Notes: generated from the letters alone by a model not told the origin. A DNA stretch of 64,000 nt from Seminavis robusta (GCA_903772945.1 CAICTM010000375.1:1-64000), one strand, 5' to 3'; counted from the first letter of the stretch, positions 30,684-41,458 are shown. Numbers and translations are program-made.

Positions 30684-31883
30684 ATGAGCAGCAGCAACAA
30701 CAACACTGTCTTTACCAAGGAATCTCCTGCTGTGATTGCCGCAGTAGAAGCTGGCGGTACTTCCTTTGTGGTTGCCATTTGTCATCACGTCAGCAGTAAT
30801 ACTAATGCTACCGATAACAACAACAACAATCTACCCACCATTATCGCGCGTCACCAAGTCGACTCGAGTCATGACAACCCTGCCCAGACGTTGGACGAAT
30901 GCTGTGCCTTTTTGAAACAACACAAACCACCGAATGGATATCATGCCTTGGGCATTGCGTCGTTTGGACCGCTGGGAGTGCATGTCGATCGACCCGACAC
31001 GTACGGAAAAATTTTGGCGTCCACCCCGAAGGCACACTGGCGTCATGTCGATCTCTTGACACCTCTTCGAGCCGCTTGTCAAGGCACACTGCCACTCAAA
31101 ATCAAAGTGGATACCGACGTCAATGCTCCCGCCATGGCCGAGCATTTGTTATTATCTTCTACTAGTAGTAGCACAAGCACGAGCAGTAGTTTGGCCTACA
31201 TTACCGTGGGCACTGGCATTGGTGTCGGTTTGGTTGTCAATCACAAACCGGTCCACGGTCGCATGCATCCCGAAGGAGGTCACGTTCCCGTACAACCATT
31301 GCCCGGCGACACTTTTGAAGGCTATTCTTGGGGTGCCAAGTGTCCCTTTCACGGCAAGAATACCGTCGAAGGATTGGCCAGTTCCGTGGCACTCACCGAG
31401 CGATACTTGTCCAACAACAACAATAATAACGATCGCAGCATTCTGGCCACACTCTCGGACGACGACGAGCTGTGGGATCACGCCGCCAATGCCCTCGCCA
31501 ATCTCTGTACGACCCTCTTGCTCACACTCAGTATGGAAACCATTGTGTTGGGAGGAGGACTGATGCAACGCAAAGGACTCTTGGAAAACATTCAACAACG
31601 CACCCTTCAATTGATCAATGGATATCTCGTGTTGCCCGATATTACCACGGTCATTGTCACGAGTCGATTTGGAAATGATGCTGGATTGATGGGAACCATT
31701 GTGCTGGCACAAATGGCATTGACGGACAGCAACAATAACAACAAAAAGGACGACAAAGCCACCGAGAAGACTATGAAACAAACCGCGTTCCAGGCGGGTC
31801 TCTGGCATGGAACTCTTGTCGGTATTGTAGGGACGGCTCTGGTCTGCAAATATTGGTTCCTAGACGGAAACAAACGAAAGTAA
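30684..31883 (+). CDS. ROK-family sugar kinase (fructokinase-like)
   Basis: 399 residues. V-E-A-G-G-T-S-F-V (about 21-29) is the first phosphate loop; D-T-D-V-N-A-P-A-M-A-E (about 142-152) holds the catalytic aspartate; Y-I-T-V-G-T-G-I-G-V-G is the second phosphate loop; H-P-E-G-G-H and C-P-F-H lie in the ROK zinc-site region; V-L-G-G-G-L-M closes the ATP site. These match bacterial ScrK/YdhR fructokinases, which phosphorylate fructose at C6. The second half of the zinc site reads K-N-T-V-E-G-L-A, so one usual cysteine is absent. A C-terminal hydrophobic stretch (about 373-391) may anchor it in a membrane. Asn and Ser runs are inserted at surface positions, encoded by AAC and AGC repeats. Confidence 0.85.
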   Translation: MSSSNNNTVFTKESPAVIAAVEAGGTSFVVAICHHVSSNTNATDNNNNNLPTIIARHQVDSSHDNPAQTLDECCAFLKQHKPPNGYHALGIASFGPLGVHVDRPDTYGKILASTPKAHWRHVDLLTPLRAACQGTLPLKIKVDTDVNAPAMAEHLLLSSTSSSTSTSSSLAYITVGTGIGVGLVVNHKPVHGRMHPEGGHVPVQPLPGDTFEGYSWGAKCPFHGKNTVEGLASSVALTERYLSNNNNNNDRSILATLSDDDELWDHAANALANLCTTLLLTLSMETIVLGGGLMQRKGLLENIQQRTLQLINGYLVLPDITTVIVTSRFGNDAGLMGTIVLAQMALTDSNNNNKKDDKATEKTMKQTAFQAGLWHGTLVGIVGTALVCKYWFLDGNKRK

Positions 31884-32090
31884 GTAAGCCAACGATAATA
31901 ATACCCTCATTAGCAGCAAACAAACATTAGTTAGAACACGGCACTGTAGAACAGTCAATGGTTGACAGTTATTTTATTTCTAATAGTTAGGAAACAAGCG
32001 GCTGGATTGTCCATTGCAAGTTGGAAACTGCGACGGTGTTGGTCGCCGTGGACGTGGAATCGGTATTATCTTCGTCGACAACTCTCCACT

Positions 32091-32387
32091 TCACAGGTCT
32101 TCCACATCAAAGGGCAACAAGAAGCCATCAATTTCCTCAGCTTCCATTTCTTCGTTTTGAGCGAAAGGAATACCATCAAAAGGATGATCTTCACGAGCCT
32201 CGGTCGTTTCAATGCCATTCTCAACTCCCGCGCCTCCTTGTTGTTCTTTGGGATGTTTTTCCAACAGTTGCTGGTTTACCACCGCCGTTTGGGTTTTCGA
32301 TTGGCGTTCCAAGAAATCCATTGTAGCGTTCTCTGTTTTCTTATCATGTACAGTATTACCGGTATGCCATATGCATAGCAAGCACAA
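32091..32387 (-). CDS. small hypothetical acidic protein
   Basis: Open frame of 98 codons, possibly starting at an inner ATG (MDFLERQSKTQ). Hydrophilic, Glu-rich, ending E-E-I-D-G-F-L-L-P-F-D-V-E-D-L. It is convergent with the sugar kinase. No family recognised. It could be the last exon of a longer gene or a chance frame; the low-complexity acidic composition gives slight support to coding. Confidence 0.3.
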   Translation of the reverse strand: MCLLCIWHTGNTVHDKKTENATMDFLERQSKTQTAVVNQQLLEKHPKEQQGGAGVENGIETTEAREDHPFDGIPFAQNEEMEAEEIDGFLLPFDVEDL

Positions 32388-32409
32388 CTGGAAAACCGAA
32401 GTGTGCTAC

Positions 32410-32900
32410 TAGTAGTACTCGACTTTGTGCACGACTGACGCATAGTGGCACAAAGTCGGGGACTTTGTGCGTTAATCGTGCAAAAAGTCGGGGACTTTGT
32501 GCCTTAATCGTGCAAAAAGTCGGGGACTTTGTGCTAAATCGTGCACAAAGTAGAGGACTTTGTGCGTTAATCGTGCAAAAAGTCGGAGACTTTGTGCCTT
32601 AATCGTGCAAAAAGTCGGAGACTTTGTGCCTTAATCGTGCAAAAAGTCGGGGACTTTGTGCTAAATCGTGCACAAAGTAGAGGACTTTGTGCGTTAATCG
32701 TGCACAAAGTAGAGGACTTTGTGCCTTAATCGTGCAAAAAGTTGGAGACTTTGTGCCTTAATCGTGCAAAAAGTCGGGGACTTTGTGCACAAAGTCGGGG
32801 ACTTTGTGTCTTAATCGTGCACAAAGTGGGGGACTTTGTGCGTTAAGTGCATAAAGTAGAGGGCTTTATGGGTCAGTTGAAGCACAAAGTAGGGGGTTTT
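32410..32900. repeat. palindromic minisatellite array
   Basis: About 13 tandem units of roughly 30-32 bp, consensus GTGCAAAAAGTCGGGGACTT followed by TGTGCCTTAATC. Each unit contains an inverted repeat; the best ones read GCACAAAGTC-GGG-GACTTTGTGC with 10-base arms. Units vary at a few fixed positions (CGGGG, CGGAG, AGAGG). The array ends by degenerating into GCATAAAGTAGAGGG-type copies near 32860-32910. Transcripts or single strands would fold into a row of hairpins. Confidence 0.95.
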
Positions 32901-33332
32901 ATGCGTCAGTGCGCAGATCTAGCTAGAGAGTGGGGGTTTTGTATGCTGTCCTTGTTGTTGTTATCCTGTCGTTGCTGTTGTTGTCTGTTGCTTTTGTGGG
33001 GACTATTGCTGTTCAACAGACCCGTCGATCTTTTGCTTTTGTCCTCGCTGCCGCCGAGTTTCGGCCGACCACGACTGGAGAGAGCCTCCCACCAACGAAT
33101 TCCAGTGGCAGACGCGTTTCACAACCCAGACACGTTTGTGTTCGAAAGGTGGACTGAAAGAGCCACTGAAAGAGCCACCAATGACACGGACGGCCATGCC
33201 GAGACAATGCTGCTGGGGGTGCCAAGAACAACAGCTCACAAGCTCACAAGCGCCAAAGCCAAAAAGCAACTAAAACACAAACTGCATCTAAACAACAAAC
33301 CGCATCTATAAAACAAACAGCAAGCAGCAACA

Positions 33333-33959
33333 ATGAACACATCCAACATCCTGCGAGAATCCGATGAAACCAAGGCGTTCAACGCTATGATCGATCATCT
33401 TTGCAACGAACAAATGGAAAAGATCGAGTCCATGAAACTGCAGCAGCTCGAGGCCATGGCTCGCCGGTTGGCATACGATGACGCCAAGGAGTTGTGCCAG
33501 GAGGAACGGGAAGAAGAGCAATCCAAGCTGGAACAACTCAGGCAAGAGCAGTCCGCACCACTTCAGGAACCCCAGGAAGCAACAGAACCAACCCTCGCCC
33601 CACCCAAAGAAATCCCACAGCTGTCTCCACCGCTACCCAAAGGATCCATCAAGAAGGGAAATGCTGAAGCCCGCAAGAATTTCCTGAATGCCATGGCATT
33701 CTTTGAACCAGCCAAAAAGGAAGAGATGGAGAAGAAAACAGTGACGTGGGGCGGGATTGAAATTGTAGAAGCACTGCCATTACCTTCTGTGGAAGAAGAG
33801 CAGGTGGCTGCTGCCGAAGTCAAGGAAGCCAAACGCCGTGAAAAGACTGAGGTTGTACTGCACCAAACGGATGAGATGAAGCGCCGCGCAGCCATGGCCA
33901 AGGAATTGGCCGACATGAAAGCTCGGCGCTTTCGAAAAATTGGCAAGATGTCTGCATAA
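33333..33959 (+). CDS. hypothetical coiled-coil protein
   Basis: 208 residues, Glu/Lys/Ala/Gln-rich. Residues about 20-75 and 155-200 have heptad patterns expected to form coiled coils; the middle (85-115) is Pro-rich. No signal peptide or membrane span; it ends in a basic stretch (K-A-R-R-F-R-K-I-G-K). The start context CAACAATGAAC is good, and the frame is closed by stops on both sides. It lies about 430 bp right of the palindromic array. No family recognised. Confidence 0.6.
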   Translation: MNTSNILRESDETKAFNAMIDHLCNEQMEKIESMKLQQLEAMARRLAYDDAKELCQEEREEEQSKLEQLRQEQSAPLQEPQEATEPTLAPPKEIPQLSPPLPKGSIKKGNAEARKNFLNAMAFFEPAKKEEMEKKTVTWGGIEIVEALPLPSVEEEQVAAAEVKEAKRREKTEVVLHQTDEMKRRAAMAKELADMKARRFRKIGKMSA

Positions 33960-34280
33960 TGCTAATGTACTTTCATTCGTTTATTACGTTAGTAGAGGCA
34001 CCTTTCACAAGGTCATTTTTACCAAAGACAAAGCGGTCAATTGGTTCATATCATATTCATATGCATTGTATCCTATATCGTATCGGAGAAATCCTCCTGG
34101 TTTTAAGCGCCTCCTCGCAGCTGACGGCGCTTTTTGTAGTGATTTGTGAGGATGATCCTATAAATCAACTCTTCTCCGGGGAAGTCCATCACGACGATGC
34201 CAACCGACCGTTTCTTTGTGCTAGTACCGATGCAGTCGTAGGCAGCTTTGTTCGTCGCTTTGGCAATAGTCTTGGGAGTG
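33960..34280. other. short intergenic spacer
   Basis: 321 bp between two genes that end towards each other; nothing recognised. Confidence 0.5.
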
Positions 34281-34631
34281 TCAAATGGCGCAAAACTTGG
34301 CTTTATTCTGGCTGTTGTCGTACCTAAAGTAGCAGGAATAGAATCCGCTTGAATCAGACTTGTTCTTTTTCGGTTTGCAATCCTTGTTCTTATTGTTCTT
34401 CACCCTCCATTTCTTTCCGCCAGACTTCTTGAATTCAACTTGTCCCTTGTTCCACGTTCCACTCTTGAGAGTGAGAGTACCTCTATTCACATCCCAATCC
34501 TCGGTGTCGCCTTCCCAATCTTTGTTCGTCTTGAGAATGCGAATACGGTCAACCGACACGATGATACGGGAATGGGCCAGCTGCAACGCCCACAGAAGGG
34601 TACTGATAGTGAGAGTGAGACGGATCATCAT
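34281..34631 (-). CDS. small secreted hypothetical protein
   Basis: 116 residues starting MM; a clear signal peptide (residues 1-22, cleavage near A-H-S). The mature part is basic, Lys/Asn/Trp-rich, with three cysteines in the last third (D-C-K, Y-S-C-Y-F-R-Y, K-F-C-A-I). Predicted mainly beta strands. Not recognised; no start of a longer gene is visible. Confidence 0.55.
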   Translation of the reverse strand: MMIRLTLTISTLLWALQLAHSRIIVSVDRIRILKTNKDWEGDTEDWDVNRGTLTLKSGTWNKGQVEFKKSGGKKWRVKNNKNKDCKPKKNKSDSSGFYSCYFRYDNSQNKAKFCAI

Positions 34632-35483
34632 GGTTCACTGTACGGTACCTTTGCTCTGGTCGAGTCTCAAAAGGAACCTGATCAAGAAAATGTTTGCTCC
34701 AGAATAGAAGCAACTTTTTGTGTGCACAGCATCAAGCAACCAAACAAGCAAGCATCAAACATCGCAGAAACTACATCCACGTAGGCATTAGGATGGGGCC
34801 GGTAGAGAGGTTCACGTTTGCCAGTTTCGTAGTTGGAGCACTTGGCCGGGTGGCCTCTACAGGTTTCTACGTTCTTTGTGGAGGGATTTGACCTCGATCT
34901 GAAGTTGCCCAACGTTGTCAGTTCGAAAGAAGGCCTGGGCCGGGTGAGGTTCACCGTTGGTCCAGAAGGATTGCCTTGCAAGCGAAAACATGAGCAATGC
35001 ACGTGTGTGGCTCTAGTTACCATCTGTAGGTGACGTTTATCATTGCTCTGGTGTGTTGAAGAGGAATGAGCCACAGGTCCCAGATTCTCGATAGATCCAT
35101 TTCTCTAGACGCACACTTGCTTCTACTGTAAGCTCTCGGTACCGTACTGAATCGAATGACTCAATCGGTACGGTAGTATCGGTAGGAGGCCCACCAGGTT
35201 GGCTGCATGGCTACATCATGATCGTTTTCTTCCTGAATGTACCGGTGTGTTACGGTATGGAATTAACAGTCTCGAGAACAGGTGGGAACTTGTCGCTCCA
35301 AAGGTCTCCTCCTACATGTACATGTAGCTGGTCATGCCATTGCGCATGTAGGCCCCACCAAGCCAACGCGATCTTCGCTTAGGATACGCCAGTCATTTCG
35401 ACCCAAGGAGCAAGGAGGTCTCCCACGTCGTTACGGTTGGGCCTGAAGTCAAGCACGGATGCCAAAGGTTGCCAGTTTAGTAG
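34632..35483. other. intergenic region with partial repeats
   Basis: About 0.85 kb. The stretch GGATACGCCAGTCATTTCGA near 35382 recurs imperfectly near 35527 as GGATATGCCAGTCATTCCGA, so part of this spacer is a diverged duplication. No supported gene. Confidence 0.5.
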
Positions 35484-36491
35484 TTGAAGCCGTGGACCGG
35501 TGACAAACAGGATCTTTGCAAGAAGGATATGCCAGTCATTCCGATCCAACAGGTTGACGCGGCCGTCCTTAGCGCCGTAGACGAGGTAGCCCTTGCAAAG
35601 AAACGAAACCAAATGAGCAGTACCGGTACGGTGGCGGGCGTTTCTAATTCTTTGACGCCGTCACTGCTGGCCACTCGGGTCTCCAGAGCCGCAGAAGTAC
35701 CGTGCCCCGCAAAGTAGTGAGGGTCCTGCTACACCGCCAACGATCGAGTGGTGCTCGAAGCGCCGTGGAAGCAGTGTTTGAAGCCATGTCCAAAGCACGA
35801 GATACTGCGCAAAAGGAAACCATTAGAGGAACAGCAGAGGAAACAGCCGGAGAAACATCTGAAGAAGAAGCAGAAGCAGTATCAGGAGAAGAGGGCGGTC
35901 CAAGCAAAATATCTTGTAGTCGCCGGTGGCCAGCTGCCAACAAGAACATGGTCCTGGCACTGGCTGGCGGTGGTCCTGACGCCCCCCAACCAGTGCAACA
36001 AGAGAAAGAAAGACCTAGTTCACCTCTGCACTCAACCTTGCCATCTACAGGGCCCTGTACGACTAAACAAAGCCCAACAGCAGAACATGTATAAGACTGG
36101 AGCTGCCGCCTTGGAACTGGCTTCCGTTGGTACGGACGCCCCCCTGCAAGAGAACCAAGAGAAGAAGGAAAGACTTAGTTCATCTTGGCACTCAACGTTG
36201 CCATCTAGTACATCAAGTGCCAACAGCAGAATAAAAGCTCAAGTCGAGGAGAAAACCAGGAGATCCAGTTGCTCCATTGTGCTTCAAGCTGCAGGTGATA
36301 AAGAGACCACCCAGACCAAAGACAAGAGAAAGACAGAAACACACCCAAACGCAACGAAAAACCTTCGAAGCGTAAAGAGGAAAACGACACAAACAACAAG
36401 AACACTGGCAAGAGGAGGTCGACGCGCAAGGTTAGTTGTACAAGTCGCTGACGAGGACAAAGACAAGGATCGGGCAACAGCTGCGAAATAG
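35484..36491 (+). pseudogene. degenerate or intron-split hypothetical gene
   Basis: Three overlapping plus-strand frames have protein-like composition (Ala/Glu/Lys/Thr-rich, ending in a long basic tail, A-R-G-G-R-R-A-R). A repeat of about 100 bp occurs at 35951-36047 and again at 36108-36207 (offset 157-160 bp); both copies encode D-A-P...Q-E-K...H-S-T-L-P-S, but in different frames. So the locus has either an unrecognised intron between the copies or a frameshift. No family recognised; the K/R-rich end suggests a nuclear protein if it is expressed. Confidence 0.35.
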
Positions 36492-37110
36492 GGAAAGAAG
36501 ACCCCGCCAATGGAAACTCCAAGCAAGAGGTCAGAGGAAGGGAACCAGAAGGATCAAGAGTTAAATTGTCGCAATATCAAGCCCCACACAGACAAGGCAT
36601 CGCCAGCCAAAGATGCATTCAGAAGATCCAATTCCTTTGGAGCTTCCAAGCAAGTAGAAACTGCCGCCCCCTACAATGGATGTCACTATGACTATGAACT
36701 TCTAGAGCCGGTACCACTATAACTACATGTACTATAAAGAATGAAGCCATGAGTTTTGTTTGTAAAGATTGTCTACTATGTGTTATTGTTTTATGTTTGG
36801 TTGTATTTAAGATTGTAGCATTGCATCAACAATGATAGAGGTTGGTTGTCAGGTGTCACAGGTATTAACTTTGGACTTTCGTCGCGTGGAGGACGTTCGG
36901 ACAAGCACTCTGCAATAGAGGCTGCCTAGCACAGGAACCACAAACCTGGCTACCTTGTATGTGACCCTTCAATTGAACCAACTGTATTCATCTCCGCAAA
37001 ATTGTTGTATAGCCCTGCAACCCACCAGATGCTTGCTCTCTGTGTATTGTATTTGTGTGTTAGTAATCCCCGCAATCCGTCGTTGCCGCCCCCACTTACC
37101 TGTTGTTGTC
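36492..37110. other. intergenic region
   Basis: About 0.6 kb between genes that end towards each other. Nothing recognised. Confidence 0.5.
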
Positions 37111-38880
37111 CTAACCTGGAATGTACCGGTCAGGCTTTCGTACTTGCCGTCCAGAACGACTTGTTGTTGTTGTCTGAACTGTTGTTTGCTGATGTGTGTC
37201 CGTCACAGGTGTCATCGTCGTCTTCTTGCCCTTCGCCTTTGGCTTTGTCGACTTTTTCTTGGTGGCCACCACCCGTCTACGTTTAATTATAGGTTGTTGA
37301 ACTGCCACCCGCCGTGGCTTCGTCTTGATTTGTTCTGCGATTCTCTGAGATGCAATCGCCGCCATGCGTCTCTTTGATCGTCGCAAAGTTGATTGTGCTG
37401 TGTCCACATTGTCCTCCTCATCGACTCGGTTGTCGACCAGTGGTTCTTCAGCATCAACTTGTTGTTGTTGTTGTTGTTCCTCGACCAGTGGTTCTTCAGC
37501 TTCCACTTGGCCAGTCACGAATTCGAAATCCGTATCGTCCGAGGTTACGCCAGCCTCCAATCGTAGTGTCTTGTGCCGCCGCACGAATTCCTTGACAAGG
37601 TCTCCATCATCCTTCATCAAGGCTGCGAGAATGTCGTTGGGTACCACTCCAAGTAGCACACCATTCATCATTCGCATCTCCAATACAAATGGTTGTTGTC
37701 CATGCACACTGATCTTGAACTGTGTCACATGCCACTTTTGAACGTATGGGACCACTGCTGTGCATGTGGGAACCACCGCTGCTTCGCATGGGATTGTGGC
37801 ATCGGATGCCATCTTGTTGTCGTCGACGGTCGAGACTGATTCTATTGTCTCGACGTCCTTAGTTGTTGTTGGTTGTTGTTCTACTTCTACGGGTGCTGCA
37901 TCTTCCATGCAGACGTCCTTGACCTTGCGATAGACTAATCGTCGCTTGGCAATCTGTTCTCGCGTATTCAAGGTGCAAATTTCGTCGTCAGCGTTGCGCT
38001 GAATTCCTCCGTGGTGCAAGTGGCACATGGCGAGTTCGAACATGTAAGTGTTCTTTTCGTTGGCCATGAACCAGTGGGCGACTTGCTTGTCATTTCCTTT
38101 CTTCGCCTGGATGAATTTGACAAGTCCCTCGAGGTCTTGATGCACGGCATCAATTTGAATGTACAGTTTGGCTTGTTTGAGGTACGCTTTGTCGCTTTGG
38201 AACCATTTGTTGTTGGTGATCCATTTGGCCACTTGTTGGTATCCGTACTCTTGAATCAACTGCACGAGATCCAAGACGCGTTCGTGGGGTGTGGGTGTGC
38301 CGACGGAAATGAATTGTTGTTGGGCTTCGAGCCAGAATTCGTGTCGGGCCTGTGGCACATGTTTCTTCATGTCTCTATAGACACGACGGTTTTCTTCTTG
38401 TTCGCCCTCGCCAGAAGAGTACCCCAGTACAGTGTTGACAGGAGCAAAGGATAAACGGTTTCCATTGCTCCGTTCGGTGTCTTGACTGTAATGGGTCTTC
38501 CAGCGAGCATTGGCTGATTGACTGGGTTGGATGCGACAGCCTTTGGGCCGGTGCTGGTTGTATTTGTCGTATCCGTAGTGACCATGCTGATCCGCAGGAA
38601 CCAGGGAAAGGTCGTAGGCACCTAGGTAGCGACCATGCTGCTGGCACTCCAAATCAGGATGCGTTCCGTGCAACTGTGCCGCGGTCTCAACGACCGACTT
38701 GTCCAACTCATCCAGTTGGAACGTTGGGACTTCCTCTGTCACAGGAACATCCTTTTTGTTGTTGTTGCCCGTCATCTCCTTGGCGACCTGGAGAACGGGG
38801 GTCTTCTTGATGTTGCTGTTGTTGTTGGTGGTGGTCCATGACCACGAGAGCAGCTTGATGATAGAAGAAGAGAACTTCAT
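37111..38880 (-). CDS. large hypothetical protein, basic C-terminus
   Basis: 589 residues from the ATG at 38880 (MKFSSSIIKLLSWSW). An upstream in-frame extension exists but has poor composition. Residues about 60-300 look folded, with Trp/Tyr/His-rich helices (for example V-A-K-W-I-T-N-N-K-W-F and V-A-H-W-F-M-A-N). A second folded part is near 390-470. A Gln run follows, then a lysine/arginine-rich tail with several candidate nuclear signals, ending in S-G-R-Q-V-R-K-P-D-R-Y. That last motif is common in chromatin proteins and also in diatom Copia-type polyproteins, but no protease, integrase or reverse transcriptase is nearby, so this is treated as a host gene. Function unknown. Confidence 0.6.
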   Translation of the reverse strand: MKFSSSIIKLLSWSWTTTNNNSNIKKTPVLQVAKEMTGNNNKKDVPVTEEVPTFQLDELDKSVVETAAQLHGTHPDLECQQHGRYLGAYDLSLVPADQHGHYGYDKYNQHRPKGCRIQPSQSANARWKTHYSQDTERSNGNRLSFAPVNTVLGYSSGEGEQEENRRVYRDMKKHVPQARHEFWLEAQQQFISVGTPTPHERVLDLVQLIQEYGYQQVAKWITNNKWFQSDKAYLKQAKLYIQIDAVHQDLEGLVKFIQAKKGNDKQVAHWFMANEKNTYMFELAMCHLHHGGIQRNADDEICTLNTREQIAKRRLVYRKVKDVCMEDAAPVEVEQQPTTTKDVETIESVSTVDDNKMASDATIPCEAAVVPTCTAVVPYVQKWHVTQFKISVHGQQPFVLEMRMMNGVLLGVVPNDILAALMKDDGDLVKEFVRRHKTLRLEAGVTSDDTDFEFVTGQVEAEEPLVEEQQQQQQVDAEEPLVDNRVDEEDNVDTAQSTLRRSKRRMAAIASQRIAEQIKTKPRRVAVQQPIIKRRRVVATKKKSTKPKAKGKKTTMTPVTDTHQQTTVQTTTTSRSGRQVRKPDRYIPG

Positions 38881-40340
38881 ATTGCAATTGATAGGTATTG
38901 AATAGAAGATTGATAGAAAGGTAATTGAAAGTAAGGGGGGTTGATCTGGCCTAGGCTTATCAACAATCGCAAATCTTCCTTGTTCGGTTGGGTATGCAAC
39001 TCTAGCAATCCGGTTGAACAAAAAAGTGAGCTCATCATGGTGACATCCCATTTTTCCACCCAAATTTTCAGATGACAGATTCTGCCAGATGGAAAACAAC
39101 AGGTGACGAGATGAGACAGAGCCACTGATGAGCACTGATTTCATGCTCTATACTGCCCAACAACACACTTCCTGGACCTCTCAGAGTAGTCTGGATGATA
39201 GCTAGACGCTGGGGTGTGGTTTGCTTGATTGCTTGGTGGCCCATCGTGTTGGTCTTCTGCCGCGTGGTGTGCTGATGAAGGAGCTGCGGACGAGCTGCGG
39301 AGATCCGGTTCGAAATCAATCTATTTACGCAAACGCAAGCCCGGTCCCGAAGGACATTATGAATGCGAACTACTATTAATAGCTAGTATTTTTAAAAATA
39401 CCGTACGACATCGGGGCTAAAAGAATTACGTAGGTTTTTTAAAAGACTTAAAGCATTTAGCGTGGCTCAAAAGACTCCCACCCCTCCGATCCTCTGCTCG
39501 TTCTAGAACCTCGGATCCTCTGCTCGTTCTATGATAAAGCGTATCAAGATGATGTTGTCTCCTCTTTACAGCGACTATACTCCCTTGACAAGCTCCTCTT
39601 GTTTGGTTAGTCTGGAATCAGCAGCAAAACGCATGGATCGATCACTTTTTCCGGCCCACGGAGTGCTCCACGTTTTGATGCCTCGTTCACGGAGCGACCA
39701 TGACGCCTCTACTTTTATCAGCTGCTACTATCGATACCGACAATGGTGTTTATGCCTGTCGATCGACGAGTCGACGCAATACTTACTTGTGCGGATCTTC
39801 TACCGTACGGATCGATGGCTTCTTTCAGCTTTCGGTCGATATAGCTTCCACGGAGCGACCTGACGCCAACGACCCGAAGCCAATCACGCGAAGAGTTCTT
39901 CCAGTGCAACTAGTGGCATCTACTCTACTACTTTATTGACGTGTCGACTGATTTCAAACATCAAATCTACTCATTCTTGGGACATCAAGTCAACAATAAA
40001 CTCTCCATTGATGCTTTGGGATGGGTGCTCCGGTCTACATGCAAGGCCACCCATTCATTTACATGACTCTACAGTGCAGATTGATTACTGTACTGAGAGT
40101 GCTGGTTTACAAAATGGAATTCAAGCCTGATCTTGTGATGCAGCCTCCCCATTGCCGTGACCAAGGCGGTGGTTCGTGCCACGGATCCTCTCCATGAAAA
40201 TCTTTCTCTCCTCGCTTTCCTCCCTTGCCTTGTTTGCCCATGTTGATGCGAGCACCCCCAACATACAGAAAAAACAATAGACTTCATCAAAACTAGCTAG
40301 ACCATTAGAAATCCAAAAGGGTGCCAACATCACACAAACT
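38881..40340. other. intergenic region
   Basis: About 1.5 kb. A short direct repeat, GATCCTCTGCTCGTTCTA, occurs at 39488-39505 and 39514-39531. Small plus-strand frames at 39.5-40.1 kb have no recognisable features. Confidence 0.5.
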
Positions 40341-41051
40341 TTAGCTTTTCCCACCAGCGTCCTTTTTCGCAGCATCACGTCTTTGTCGATTGGCACAAGC
40401 AGCAACTACTTGCATGAGCTCGTCCGTGACAACCTTTCCCGGGCCTTGTATCCAATCCATGACGGTGGGAGAATGGCGATCCGTATCCGTATCTTCTTTG
40501 GATGATATCGTGTTGGGGAGTTGTTGCTGTTTCAGGGATTCCAAAATCGGATCTTGACACAACGAATTTGCCATGATGGATTTGTGTAGATTGATAAAGT
40601 TTTTGCTGTTCTTATCATCATCCCCATCAACCTTGCCAGTACTAGGCTCCACTACTGACGCATACTCCTTGAGCGTCGATAACCACGTATAGGATCCCTG
40701 CATCACGGCAGTGTACAGTGCCAACTGCACCCCCACTACTACTTGCCCTGCCGTCAACAAGGCACCCACCATCTTGGGGCTCCCACCAGCAAACAATCGC
40801 ACAGCTCGTCTCTTGCCGGGCCATAGCGCCAGATACGATGTCATGCCCACGACGGCACCTTCCATAAAGCCTGGAGGCACCGCTGGATCGACACGGATCT
40901 TGTGGGGATAATCTTGAAGGTGGGTTCGTACGCGGTCGGCAAAATGGACGGCCTGTTCCTGTAAGGACATGGGGCGTCTCTCTGGAGTACTACTACTAGC
41001 CTGTGGGCCATTGTTGCTGGTATTGCTGTTGTTGTTATTCTGCTCGCTCAT
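40341..41051 (-). CDS. hypothetical membrane-associated protein
   Basis: 236 residues from the inner ATG (MSEQNNNN); a start 26 codons upstream is also possible. An Asn/Ser-rich head precedes a moderately hydrophobic region: F-M-E-G-A-V-V-G-M-T-S-Y-L-A-L-W (about 62-77) and M-V-G-A-L-L-T-A-G-Q-V-V-V-G-V-Q-L-A-L-Y (about 95-114), which may form two membrane helices. Glycine spacing in these recalls small organelle membrane proteins. The C-terminal 100 residues are hydrophilic. No family recognised. Confidence 0.6.
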   Translation of the reverse strand: MSEQNNNNSNTSNNGPQASSSTPERRPMSLQEQAVHFADRVRTHLQDYPHKIRVDPAVPPGFMEGAVVGMTSYLALWPGKRRAVRLFAGGSPKMVGALLTAGQVVVGVQLALYTAVMQGSYTWLSTLKEYASVVEPSTGKVDGDDDKNSKNFINLHKSIMANSLCQDPILESLKQQQLPNTISSKEDTDTDRHSPTVMDWIQGPGKVVTDELMQVVAACANRQRRDAAKKDAGGKS

Positions 41052-41458
41052 GTCGGTAGTACGGGGTGTGAGGAGACGCCATGTGTTGTGTAATACCGCT
41101 ATGCATGGGTAGCTGTCATCGATGGCCACTTTCCAAAGTGATACAAAAAAGATCCAAGATCCTGGAAGAATGATAAATTTAGAGTTAGCATTTTAGATAC
41201 ATCTACTAGCTAGCAGAGACAGGAACCTGGCTTCACATGCAGTGCCTGGTACCGGTACTACTATTGCACGGTAGCTACCAATGGGGGGTTCCGAAGATAT
41301 CTAAAGGGAGGCGAGGGGGGCAGGCTTAGAGGCAAGACTGAGGAGGAAGCAGCGATGTTGTGTCTGCGAACCCCCACGCATTCTCTTGATGGGCGACCAT
41401 GGCAAACCATTGTACCGATACATGTACCGGTGGTAGCTCGAGAAGATCAGCCAAATTG
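41052..41458. promoter_or_regulatory. divergent spacer
   Basis: 407 bp between two genes that start away from each other. No specific promoter element identified. Confidence 0.35.

Noticed and set aside
32410-32900. CRISPR-like array
   Set aside because: Units are contiguous without unique spacers, and the sequence is eukaryotic nuclear DNA; it is a minisatellite.
37111-38880. Possible Copia-type retroelement because of a terminal S-G-R-x-V-R-K-P-D-R-Y motif
   Set aside because: No protease, integrase or reverse transcriptase motifs and no long terminal repeats nearby; the motif also occurs in chromatin proteins.
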